Shown here one piece after another: positions 16,997 through 24,620 of a stretch of 41,592 bases of DNA. Origin of the DNA: Helicobacter labetoulli (GTDB lineage: Bacteria > Campylobacterota > Campylobacteria > Campylobacterales > Helicobacteraceae); assembly GCF_003670275.1 (NCBI RefSeq), contig NZ_QXJF01000018.1, positions 1-41,592 on the forward strand, given 5' to 3'. The stretch's first letter is position 1. Each line of letters opens with the position of its first letter. Below the pieces are notes generated by a model, which worked only from the letters and a program-made list of their open reading frames with translations, ran no database searches and was not told the origin of the DNA. Position numbers and translations under genes: made by a program.

Positions 16997-17997
16997 TAAA
17001 ACTGCTCCAATACTCGTAAATCTGTCTCAAAAAAACTACGCAAATCATTTACACGATGAATAAGCATAGCAAACCTCTCTACCCCAAGCCCAAAAGCATA
17101 TCCGCTCACATCTTTATAACCCACAGATTCAAAGACTTTATCATTCACAATGCCACAGCCTAGCACTTCAAGCCACCCTGTGTGAGAGCAAACCCTACAA
17201 CCATCACCTTTGCAGAATACACAGCTTATATCTACCTCCGCACTAGGCTCTGTAAAAGGAAAAAAGCTTGAGCGAAAGCGGATTTTTACATCACCAAACA
17301 TAAAGTGTAAAAAATCCTCTAAAATATACTTTAAATGTGAAAAGCTAATGGTATCTTTTTTATCCACCACCAAGCCTTCTACTTGATGAAACATAGGAGA
17401 ATGTGTCAAGTCATAATCCCGCCTAAATACGCTACCGGGTGCTATCATACGGATAGGCAGTGAGCCTCTCTGCATTGTGCGAATCTGCACGGGCGAAGTA
17501 TGAGTGCGAAGCAGCATAGAATCTTTAAAGTAAAAGGTATCCTGCATATCTCGTGCGGGGTGGAATTTAGGAAGGTTGAGTGCTTCAAAATTATGAAAAT
17601 CATCTTCCACAAGCGGACCACTTTCAATAGAAAAGTCCATATTTGCAAAAAAGTCAATAATCCTATCCATTGTTTGATAAATTGGGTGTCCATTACTCTT
17701 TGGACGCAAAGCGGTAAAAAGACTTGCATCAATGGCTTCTTTAGAAAGATTTTCATTCATTTGAGCTACAAACAAACTCTCTTTTTTTGCTGTAAGCTTA
17801 GATTCAAACTCCTGCTTAAAAGTGTTTAGAATCTTTGCTTGTATCTTTTTTTGCTCATCGGGGAGATTCTTTAGCTCGGCAAATTGCTGTGTTAAAATGC
17901 CCTTTTTACCCATAATCTCAATACGAAGACTTTCAACCTCCTGCAAGGTTTGCAACTGCGATATTTTTGCAATAATTTGCTCCATCTGTGCTTCCAA
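16996..17997 (-). CDS. pheS: Phenylalanine-tRNA ligase alpha subunit
   Basis: The catalytic alpha subunit, 333 residues. An N-terminal coiled-coil arm (about 1-90) precedes the class II core: [42 protein letters not shown] and the C-terminal [14 protein letters not shown] with the motif 3 arginine. [12 protein letters not shown] is a four-cysteine insertion that could bind zinc, seen in some bacterial PheS. The TTG start at 17997 has AAGGATAGG six bases upstream; an ATG four codons later is an alternative. pheS-pheT followed by a HIT gene on the other strand is also the H. pylori arrangement. Confidence 0.96.
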   Translation of the reverse strand: MEAQMEQIIAKISQLQTLQEVESLRIEIMGKKGILTQQFAELKNLPDEQKKIQAKILNTFKQEFESKLTAKKESLFVAQMNENLSKEAIDASLFTALRPKSNGHPIYQTMDRIIDFFANMDFSIESGPLVEDDFHNFEALNLPKFHPARDMQDTFYFKDSMLLRTHTSPVQIRTMQRGSLPIRMIAPGSVFRRDYDLTHSPMFHQVEGLVVDKKDTISFSHLKYILEDFLHFMFGDVKIRFRSSFFPFTEPSAEVDISCVFCKGDGCRVCSHTGWLEVLGCGIVNDKVFESVGYKDVSGYAFGLGVERFAMLIHRVNDLRSFFETDLRVLEQF

Positions 17998-18195
17998 TAC
18001 CTATCCTTTATGTGCGTTTGTTTGAAGATAAAAAAGCGACATTGTAACACATTATGGGTTATTATTGAGATTTAAAAGTTATAATTGCGTGGATTTTTTG
18101 AGATTTTCTCACATTTTTTTAAATGATGAAAAATTGTGAATCCATTGCAAATCTATGGGAACAAATCCCTTATTTTTATCAAAAAGGAGCATAAG

Positions 18196-18537
18196 ATGGC
18201 AGAAAAAACGATTTTTGAAAAAGTTGTAAGTGGGGAGCTTCCAAGCAAAAAAGTGCTTGAAAATGATAAGTTTTTAGCCTTTTATGACATTAGCCCAAAG
18301 GCTCCTGTGCATATTTTGGCTATCCCTAAGGAATGTATCAAAGACTTTGATTGTGCAGATTCTCATCTTCTAGGGGAGCTTTGTGGCTTTGCTCAAGAGG
18401 TTGTAAAAAAAGTGGGGATTGACAAAAGCGGATATAGAATCATCACAAATATCGGCGTTGATGGTGGGCAGGAAGTGCCACATTTGCATTTGCATATACT
18501 TGGTGGGACAAAGCTTAAATTCCCTCCGCTTGTGTAA
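18196..18537 (+). CDS. HIT-family nucleotide hydrolase/transferase
   Basis: A 113-residue histidine-triad protein of the HINT branch, corresponding in position to H. pylori HP0404. The active site is HLHLHILGG near the C-terminus, with the GGQEVPHLHLH lead-in. IFEKVVSGELPSKKV and FYDISPKAPVHILAIPK are the conserved N-terminal blocks. HINT proteins hydrolyse AMP-linked phosphoramidates and acyl-adenylates; the cellular role in Helicobacter is undefined. I start at 18196, preceded by AAAAAGGAGCATAAG; an ATG-less upstream extension of the frame looks non-coding. Confidence 0.93.
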   Translation: MAEKTIFEKVVSGELPSKKVLENDKFLAFYDISPKAPVHILAIPKECIKDFDCADSHLLGELCGFAQEVVKKVGIDKSGYRIITNIGVDGGQEVPHLHLHILGGTKLKFPPLV

Positions 18538-18566
18538 AATCTTAGATTCTATTTTTAACCATAACA

Positions 18567-19220
18567 ATGCGTGAAGATGCGATAAAATGGAATGAACGCT
18601 ACAAGCAAGGCTTTATGCCAAGTGAGCCTAGTGCGTTTGTGATAAGTGCTTGTGATGTGCTAAAAGACATTTTTTCTCTTGAAGTGGATTTAGACAAACT
18701 AGATTCAAAAAACTCTCTCAAAAACACAAAGCTCAAAGCCCTTGACATCGCCTGTGGCAATGGACGCCACAGCAAGATTCTAGCATCTCTTGGATTTTGC
18801 GTAGAGAGTGTAGATATATCTCAAATCGCCCTAGAAAACCTCTCACATATTCCACATATCACGCCTATCTGTGCTGATTTAGATACCTTTAGCATAACGC
18901 AAAAATATGATGTGATTTTAAATAGTTTCTTCCTTGATAGAAGGCAATTTATGCCTATAATAAACGCACTTAATCCAAATGGCATTGTGCTTTTTGAAAC
19001 TTTTATTGACATAGATTCTAGCTCCGCACAACACGATAAAGCCTTGTATATGGGAGAGTTAGAACAAATTTTTAGCCCGCACAATCACTTTGAGACTTTG
19101 CATTTTCACATCTACAAAAACACAAGGGCAGAATCCGCATATAGACATATCATTCAGCTTATCGCACAATACAAGCCCAAAGTAGAATCTAACCCCATAA
19201 GAAATACCTATGACTTATAG
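18567..19220 (+). CDS. Class I SAM-dependent methyltransferase
   Basis: A 217-residue methyltransferase. The SAM-binding motif I is ALDIACGNGRHSK (about 58-70), followed by VESVDISQIAL (the acidic residue after beta 2) and DVILNSFFLDR as the post-motif strand. The N-terminal segment KWNERYKQGFMPSEPSAFV resembles TehB-like or thiopurine-type small-molecule methyltransferases, but the substrate cannot be read from the sequence. Its last 11 bases overlap the MATE transporter start, so the two are cotranscribed, which might link methylation of a toxic compound with export; this is inference. Confidence 0.8.
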   Translation: MREDAIKWNERYKQGFMPSEPSAFVISACDVLKDIFSLEVDLDKLDSKNSLKNTKLKALDIACGNGRHSKILASLGFCVESVDISQIALENLSHIPHITPICADLDTFSITQKYDVILNSFFLDRRQFMPIINALNPNGIVLFETFIDIDSSSAQHDKALYMGELEQIFSPHNHFETLHFHIYKNTRAESAYRHIIQLIAQYKPKVESNPIRNTYDL

Positions 19221-20577
19221 CTTTAAACAACGCACTTATAAGATTCTCAAAATCGCCCTGCCCTCTGGTGGCAACTCCTTACTTGATATTGCTAATATCA
19301 GTATAGGAATGTATTTTATCGCTCATATCTCAAATGACACACAAACTATTAAGCACAATATTGTCGCACTCGGGCTTGGTATGAGCTGCTGGATGTTTCT
19401 TTTTGCACTTACAACAATTTTTTATGTTGGCACAAATGCACAAATCTCCCGTGCCTTTGGTGAAAGGAATCACGCTAAGTTAAGTAAGATTCTAAGCACG
19501 ATGAGTTTTGGAGCAGCTCTCTTTTCAATCCCCATTTATCTTATTGCAAATGTGAGTAATGAATTTTATTTTGATTGGATGAATGTGAGTGGGGAGACAA
19601 AAACTTTAGGAATGCTCTATCTTAGCTTTATTTTTTATAGTATTCCTGCTTTTTTACTCAAAACAATCTTTATCTCCGCACTTGCTGGAGTTGGCGATAC
19701 AAAAAGTGTGTTTTATATTAAAATCATCGCCACAAGCCTTAATATCGCTCTTAACTATATCCTTATTTTTGGCACACAACCCTTGCATATCTTGCCGCAC
19801 ATTCCGCCTCTTGGCATTATGGGAGCGGGTATTGCAAATATGGCAATTACCTATCTTGAATGCTTCGTGTTATTTTGGATTCTATGCAAGACACACAAAT
19901 ATTTACGCTTAAGCCTTGGCTTTAGGAGCAAAATTTTGTTTTTTGGCTTGAAGCTTGGGCTTCCATCTGGGATTGAACGCGCTCTCACTATCCTTTCGCT
20001 CGTGCTTATCACAAAGTTTATGACAGATTATGGGCTAGAAGTGATTGCGGGATTCCAAATTGGCTCAAGGGTGGAGAGCTTTATCCTTATGCCCGGCTTT
20101 GGCTTTCAAGTGTCGACAATGGCGTTAGTGGGGCAAATGATAGGAGCAAAACGACTGGATATAGCTCAAGAGTTTATCCGCACAATTTTGCTTATCTCTA
20201 GCGTTACTATGGGGATTTTGGGGCTTTTGCTTTGTGTATTTGGCGTGGAGCTTTCATCGCTTTTTAGCACAGAATCTGCTGTGGTGGATTATTCATTTGC
20301 CTATCTTGTGGCAGTTGGGCTTTCTCAAGTGCCACTTATTTGTATCTTTGTGCTTGATGGAGCATTGCGTGGAAGCGGAGCTACAAAGCTTTCACTTTGG
20401 GTAAATACGGGAAGTATTTGGATTCTTAGAATCTTGCCGATGTGGCTATGCGTGTATTTTCAAATCAATGTGGTGTGGATTTTTGCCATTGTTTGTTGCG
20501 AGACATACCTGCGTGCAGGACTTTTTGGCTTACTTTTCTACAAGGGCATTTGGAAAAAACATATTGTGAGAATATGA
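19210..20577 (+). CDS. MATE-family efflux transporter
   Basis: A 455-residue polytopic inner-membrane protein with about twelve hydrophobic segments arranged as two similar halves, typical of MATE antiporters that export drugs or metabolites against Na+ or H+. Conserved-looking features include PSGGNSLLDIANISIGMYF in helix 1, AGVGDTKSVFYIKI before the mid-point, GLPSGIERALTI at the start of the second half, and DGALRGSGATK near its end. No substrate can be assigned. It overlaps the methyltransferase gene by 11 bases and is followed by a 10-bp stem-loop at 20596-20623. Confidence 0.9.
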   Translation: MTYSFKQRTYKILKIALPSGGNSLLDIANISIGMYFIAHISNDTQTIKHNIVALGLGMSCWMFLFALTTIFYVGTNAQISRAFGERNHAKLSKILSTMSFGAALFSIPIYLIANVSNEFYFDWMNVSGETKTLGMLYLSFIFYSIPAFLLKTIFISALAGVGDTKSVFYIKIIATSLNIALNYILIFGTQPLHILPHIPPLGIMGAGIANMAITYLECFVLFWILCKTHKYLRLSLGFRSKILFFGLKLGLPSGIERALTILSLVLITKFMTDYGLEVIAGFQIGSRVESFILMPGFGFQVSTMALVGQMIGAKRLDIAQEFIRTILLISSVTMGILGLLLCVFGVELSSLFSTESAVVDYSFAYLVAVGLSQVPLICIFVLDGALRGSGATKLSLWVNTGSIWILRILPMWLCVYFQINVVWIFAIVCCETYLRAGLFGLLFYKGIWKKHIVRI

Positions 20578-20595
20578 GAATTTGCAAGTCATTTG

Positions 20596-20623
20596 TTAGA
20601 ATCTTATAGCTTGAAGATTCTAA
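20596..20623. terminator. Stem-loop after the MATE gene made of an inverted AGAATCT/AGATTCT pair
   Basis: TTAGAATCTT (20596-20605) and AAGATTCTAA (20614-20623) form a perfect 10-bp stem with an 8-base loop, 19 bp after the MATE stop. Only weak T-richness follows, so termination efficiency is uncertain. Confidence 0.5.
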
Positions 20624-20683
20624 TTAAACTGCTTGGGAATGGAGTTTGGGCATACTTTAAGATTTTTATTAGATATTCTTACT

Positions 20684-20707
20684 TATAATTCCGCTCTTTG
20701 TTATAAT
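20684..20707 (+). promoter_or_regulatory. Two possible -10 boxes before the SDR gene
   Basis: TATAAT occurs at 20684-20689 and again at 20702-20707 in AT-rich DNA, 40-60 bp before the ATG at 20746. Helicobacter promoters often have only a clear -10, so either could serve the glycan locus. No good -35 is seen. Confidence 0.4.
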
Positions 20708-20745
20708 ATTTTCATCTTACAATTAAACTATTCTTAAGGACCAAT

Positions 20746-21537
20746 ATGATTTTAAAAGACAAAGTCGTTGTTGTAACAGGTGGAGCAGGGCTTATCGGCA
20801 AAGGATTCGTAGAATCTATTATCCGCCACGGAGGGATTGGCGTCATCGCTGATATTAATCTTAGTGCTGCTGAATCTGCTAAAAATGCCATCTATGAAAA
20901 TCTCAAAGATGAGTATTTGAGTGCGGATTCTATTTTTTGCATTGAGCTTGACATCACTTCAAAAGCGAGTTTAGAATATGCTATCTCCACGCTCCATTCA
21001 CGCTTTGGCAAAATTGATGCCCTAGTTAATAATGCCTATCCACGCACGGCAATGTGGGGGAAAAAGAATTTCTTTGAAGTAGAATATGATGATTTTTGTG
21101 CCAATATGAATATACAAATGGGTGGTTATCTGCTTACATCTCAGCAATTTGCCAAATATTTTAAACAGCAAGGTTTTGGGAATATTATCTCAATGAGCAG
21201 TATTCAGGGTGTGTATGCCCCAAAGTTTGACACATATATTGGCACACAAATGGATAGCCCAGTTGAATACAGCATTATCAAAGCTGGGGTGTGCCATATG
21301 ACACGATATATGGCAAAATACCTTGCCAATACTGGGATTCGTGCTAATGCCATTGCCCCAGGTGGAATCTTGGATAATCAGCCGCAAAGCTTTTTGGAGC
21401 GTTACAGGGGGCATTGCACAAGTAAGGGTATGCTTGACCCACAGGATTTGAGTGGGACACTTGTATTTTTACTCAGCGATGCAAGTCAATATATCAACGG
21501 ACAGATTCTTATTGTTGATGATGGCTGGGGGTTATAA
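20746..21537 (+). CDS. SDR-family oxidoreductase, PtmA-like
   Basis: A 263-residue short-chain dehydrogenase/reductase. The nucleotide-binding motif TGGAGLIGKG (11-20) is followed by ADIN, the NNAYPR block, MSSIQG with the catalytic serine, and the YSIIK catalytic Tyr-Lys pair, then NAIAPGG. The closest pattern I recognise is PtmA from Campylobacter flagellin-glycan and nonulosonic-acid loci, where it acts in making the sugar precursor, but no other nonulosonate genes are in the window. It starts with AAGGACCA upstream and heads a three-gene surface-glycan run. It still contains the AGATTCT/AGAATCT motif twice, unlike the two genes after it. Confidence 0.75.
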   Translation: MILKDKVVVVTGGAGLIGKGFVESIIRHGGIGVIADINLSAAESAKNAIYENLKDEYLSADSIFCIELDITSKASLEYAISTLHSRFGKIDALVNNAYPRTAMWGKKNFFEVEYDDFCANMNIQMGGYLLTSQQFAKYFKQQGFGNIISMSSIQGVYAPKFDTYIGTQMDSPVEYSIIKAGVCHMTRYMAKYLANTGIRANAIAPGGILDNQPQSFLERYRGHCTSKGMLDPQDLSGTLVFLLSDASQYINGQILIVDDGWGL

Positions 21538-21608
21538 ACTAGAAATAGGAATGCTACAATGGAGTACTGATTAGACTCTTAGATTGATTTAAAGTTAAGA
21601 AAAGGACA

Positions 21609-23054
21609 ATGATGAAAAAAAATGTTATTATATTTGATAGATCTTATGACAAACCTCTACTCCCTCCTGAGCTACTTGCAGCTAATTATCATATTGCTGT
21701 TCTTATTGTTACAACAGATGCAATTGCAAACAGTATGAGAGAACAATATGAATGTGATACGAGAATTACTCACATCCTTTCTATGCATGATGTAGAACAA
21801 CTGAATGGAATTCCTTATCTCGATTATGAGCTGCTTCAAACCTTCAGAGAGACGCAATACAAAATAGAGTTTGCGTATCATCGTTGGCTTAATGATGGTA
21901 TGTTGGCAACCAATAGATTTATTAATGCTCTATGTTGGTGGAATCATATTTTCGACACTTTTCATATTGATTTGGTGCTAATCGATAATTTAGAACATGG
22001 CTACACTTATGATATTCCTGCACATATTGCTAAACACAGAGGTATTCCAGCGTTCTTTGTAACATCATCAACGTGCAGCCATGTTTCAATACTTCATCAT
22101 AATTATGGCACCTACATTCCACTTCCTTTATCACAAACAAGTGATACGGAGATAGAAAATTCTCTTTTTTACAAATTTGAACCAGATACAACGAGGTATT
22201 CTACAGAAAAGCTTTCTGTATCAAAAAAAATAAAAAGAAAGTTAGCAAACATTATGCTTAGCGTCTTTGGGCAAATTCTTGTAGATTTTGCGAATTGTCT
22301 TATACATAAAGATTTTAACACCACTATGAAAACAGCTGCAGGAATTTATCATTTTCCATTTTGGCATAAGGCTTATTCTCTCTTTTATCTCAAGAAAATG
22401 AAACGCCTCTACACATCACTATCGGTTCAACCACAGGAAAATGAAAACTTCATATTTTACGCTATGCATTTTGAACCAGAGGGTGGAACGACCGTATGTG
22501 TACCACTGCAAAATCAACTCACGATCATCCAAATGCTTCATAGTGCTTTACCAAATGGTTGGAAGCTCTATGTCAAAGAACATCCACATCAATTTATGTT
22601 CAACAATATAGAAATGGGTTATTATCTCTATAATCTTAAATGGTGGAAATCAGTGGAATTCTACCAAGAACTCCGAAAGCTAGAAAATCTTTCTTTTATT
22701 GATTTTAACATATCGTCTCAACTCCTTATAAAACAATCTAAAGCCATTGCCACAATTAATGGCACAATACATCTAGAGTCTCTATTCAACAATAAACCAT
22801 GCATTGTTTTTGGAGGAAAAAATATTCTTCTCCAATGTGCAAAAAATATGATCTATGTTAAAAACTTTACAGATTTGCAGAGTAGCTTAGAAAAACTTTC
22901 AAAGGAGCCATGTGTATTTGATAATAGCGAAAATTTTTTTCAGTGTTTGTCTTATTTGAAAGACTATACAACAACTTATCTGTCACCTATGTATGCAAAA
23001 ATCATTTTGCACGGAATACATGACTATTTAAAAAATATGGAAATAACTAGGTAG
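21609..23054 (+). CDS. Capsular polysaccharide synthesis-type transferase
   Basis: A 481-residue cytoplasmic protein without signal peptide or clear membrane span. The middle and C-terminal parts carry FYAMHFEPEGGTTVCV, a segment of the form Q....I..LH.ALP.GWKLYV, then KEHPHQ, and later AIATINGTIHLESLFNNKP followed by CIVFG. This is the layout of GT-B-like capsule synthesis proteins (KpsC/KpsS and related families), where the last block binds the nucleotide sugar. The specific sugar is unknown. AAAAGGACA precedes two adjacent ATGs at 21609 and 21612. The gene has no AGATTCT motif and different codon texture from neighbouring core genes, so recent transfer is likely. Confidence 0.65.
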   Translation: MMKKNVIIFDRSYDKPLLPPELLAANYHIAVLIVTTDAIANSMREQYECDTRITHILSMHDVEQLNGIPYLDYELLQTFRETQYKIEFAYHRWLNDGMLATNRFINALCWWNHIFDTFHIDLVLIDNLEHGYTYDIPAHIAKHRGIPAFFVTSSTCSHVSILHHNYGTYIPLPLSQTSDTEIENSLFYKFEPDTTRYSTEKLSVSKKIKRKLANIMLSVFGQILVDFANCLIHKDFNTTMKTAAGIYHFPFWHKAYSLFYLKKMKRLYTSLSVQPQENENFIFYAMHFEPEGGTTVCVPLQNQLTIIQMLHSALPNGWKLYVKEHPHQFMFNNIEMGYYLYNLKWWKSVEFYQELRKLENLSFIDFNISSQLLIKQSKAIATINGTIHLESLFNNKPCIVFGGKNILLQCAKNMIYVKNFTDLQSSLEKLSKEPCVFDNSENFFQCLSYLKDYTTTYLSPMYAKIILHGIHDYLKNMEITR

Positions 23055-23060
23055 ATTTTT

Positions 23061-24227
23061 ATGTTCAATGTTACGACATACCAAGATGCACAAAAAGATG
23101 GGGAAATATATGCAGAAATCACAGTCTATCCCACCCAAACTTGCTTTGTCGGTCAATCTGGTTGCAACAACTCTATTCCACTTACGGATATTTTTGGCAA
23201 CTTTCATTATTTCTTCCGACCATATACCCACAATACATTGGAATGTAAAGTTAGACTATTACCCTATGCGTACTGCTACACAAACAATGAAATCGTTTGG
23301 ACAAAAAGCAAGAAAGTGTTAATCTCTTATACTCTTCATCGCAATCATCCTATGAAGCACATACGAACATCAACCAAATATAAGTACTTTACATCTCTTT
23401 GTAGAAGTATGCAAAAATGGTTAAAATTTTATTTCGACTCTTTTTTTGTAAAAAAATATCAGGCTTCAGTTGCCCTACTTTCCCGCCATGAAGTAAGTGA
23501 AACATATGGACATTTTATAAGAGATGTAATAGGTGCTTTTTATCAACTTAAATTGGCTAACATAACTCCAGACTTTTATATTCTTCCACTAAACACACCA
23601 TTCCAAGCACAAATGTATGAATTACTAGGCATTCCTAGAGAATGCATCATTCCATCTTGTCCCAAAAATACACTCATTCAAGCAAAACAACTTATTATCC
23701 CAACCCTAATGGCTGATTATGAGATTGTTGAGTACCGCAGACACTTGCATTTTCGCTCTTTCCTGATGCCACTATTTGTCTATAAAATGTATGATGATCT
23801 TTTACCAAATAATATAATACCAAAGAGGAAGATTTTTCTTGTACGCCCACACAATTCTAATCGTAGTATTGAAAATCAAACTGAAGTGGAGTATGTTTTT
23901 AAAAATTTTGGATATGAAATTATCCTACCCGATACTATGAACATCAAGGAGCAGATCTATACCTTTGCTTCAGCAACACATATAGGCAGTATGCATGGAT
24001 CAGCATTGGTTAATATTGCTTTTTGCAAAAAAAATACACGCATCTTTGAAATATTCTCACAATACTATCACGATCCAGCACAATGTTATATGGCCCTAGC
24101 AAGAGGTTGTAAATATTCCTATATGGTGGGAGAAACACACGATACATCAATGCATCCTCAACAAGAAAATGTCTATATCAATCCAGAAAAGCTCAAACTC
24201 GCCTTGCAAATATTTGAGCAAGAATAA
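23061..24227 (+). CDS. Glycosyltransferase family 61 (DUF563) protein
   Basis: A 388-residue protein. VSETYGHFIRDVIGAFYQL and the C-terminal HIGSMHGSALVNIAFCKKN are the signatures of GT61/DUF563 enzymes, which in bacteria are found in capsule and LPS clusters. RKIFLVRPHNSNRSIENQTE precedes a nucleotide-sugar-binding-like region. Donor and acceptor are unknown. It starts six bases after the previous stop with only a weak ribosome-binding site, suggesting coupling. It lacks AGATTCT motifs and ends 27 bp before the convergent tRNA operon. Confidence 0.8.
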   Translation: MFNVTTYQDAQKDGEIYAEITVYPTQTCFVGQSGCNNSIPLTDIFGNFHYFFRPYTHNTLECKVRLLPYAYCYTNNEIVWTKSKKVLISYTLHRNHPMKHIRTSTKYKYFTSLCRSMQKWLKFYFDSFFVKKYQASVALLSRHEVSETYGHFIRDVIGAFYQLKLANITPDFYILPLNTPFQAQMYELLGIPRECIIPSCPKNTLIQAKQLIIPTLMADYEIVEYRRHLHFRSFLMPLFVYKMYDDLLPNNIIPKRKIFLVRPHNSNRSIENQTEVEYVFKNFGYEIILPDTMNIKEQIYTFASATHIGSMHGSALVNIAFCKKNTRIFEIFSQYYHDPAQCYMALARGCKYSYMVGETHDTSMHPQQENVYINPEKLKLALQIFEQE

Positions 24228-24254
24228 TCAGTAGAATCTAGCATTTTAAGAAAG

Positions 24255-24331
24255 TGGTACGCCCGAAGGGAGTCGAACCCCTAACCCCCAGATCCGAAGT
24301 CTGGTGCTCTATCCAATTGAGCTACGAACGC
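24255..24331 (-). tRNA. tRNA-Arg (anticodon TCG)
   Basis: Reverse-strand cloverleaf: 5' GCGTTCG, D arm TAGCTCAATTGGATAGAGC, anticodon loop CTTCGGA inside CCAGA/TCTGG, T loop TTCGACT, CCA encoded at the 3' end. The first acceptor pair is G-T rather than G-C. It is last in a three-gene tRNA operon. Confidence 0.93.
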
Positions 24332-24347
24332 AAAGTCTAAGAATTTA

Positions 24348-24424
24348 TGGGGTGGGTGATGGGGATCGAACCCACGACCCTCAGAGCCACAACCTGATGC
24401 TCTAACCAACTGAGCTACACCCAC
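24348..24424 (-). tRNA. tRNA-His (anticodon GTG)
   Basis: Reverse-strand cloverleaf with acceptor GTGGGTG/CACCCAC, an extra G at position -1 (24425) opposite C73 as expected for histidine tRNA, anticodon loop TTGTGGC, T arm GTGGGTTCGATCCCCAT, and encoded CCA. Confidence 0.93.
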
Positions 24425-24443
24425 CATAAAAAGATTTAAGAAG

Positions 24444-24521
24444 TGGTCGGGGCGAAAGGATTCGAACCTTCGACCCCTTGGTCCCAAACCAAGTGCGCTA
24501 ACCAGACTGCGCTACGCCCCG
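24444..24521 (-). tRNA. tRNA-Pro (anticodon TGG)
   Basis: Reverse-strand cloverleaf with acceptor CGGGGCG/CGCCCCG, anticodon stem CTTGG/CCAAG around TTTGGGA, T loop TTCGAAT, A73 and encoded CCA. First gene of the Pro-His-Arg cluster. Confidence 0.95.
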
Positions 24522-24542
24522 ACACGAAGTTAAAAGGGCGTA

Positions 24543-24571
24543 ATTATAGTATAACATCGCTTTTTTGTCAA
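24543..24571 (-). promoter_or_regulatory. Consensus sigma70 promoter of the tRNA operon
   Basis: On the minus strand TTGACA (24566-24571) and TATAAT (24543-24548) are separated by exactly 17 bases, and the -10 box lies about 21 bp before tRNA-Pro. Both hexamers are perfect, which is rare in Helicobacter and fits a strong stable-RNA promoter. Confidence 0.9.
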
Positions 24572-24620
24572 GAAAACTACATTACTTCTACACAGATTCA
24601 ATGCTCCAATTCCACATATA

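Noticed and set aside
20630-20670. Sigma54 promoter (GG-N10-GC) before the SDR gene
   Set aside because: GGAATGGAGTTTGGGC offers partial matches only; TATAAT boxes nearby are better candidates.
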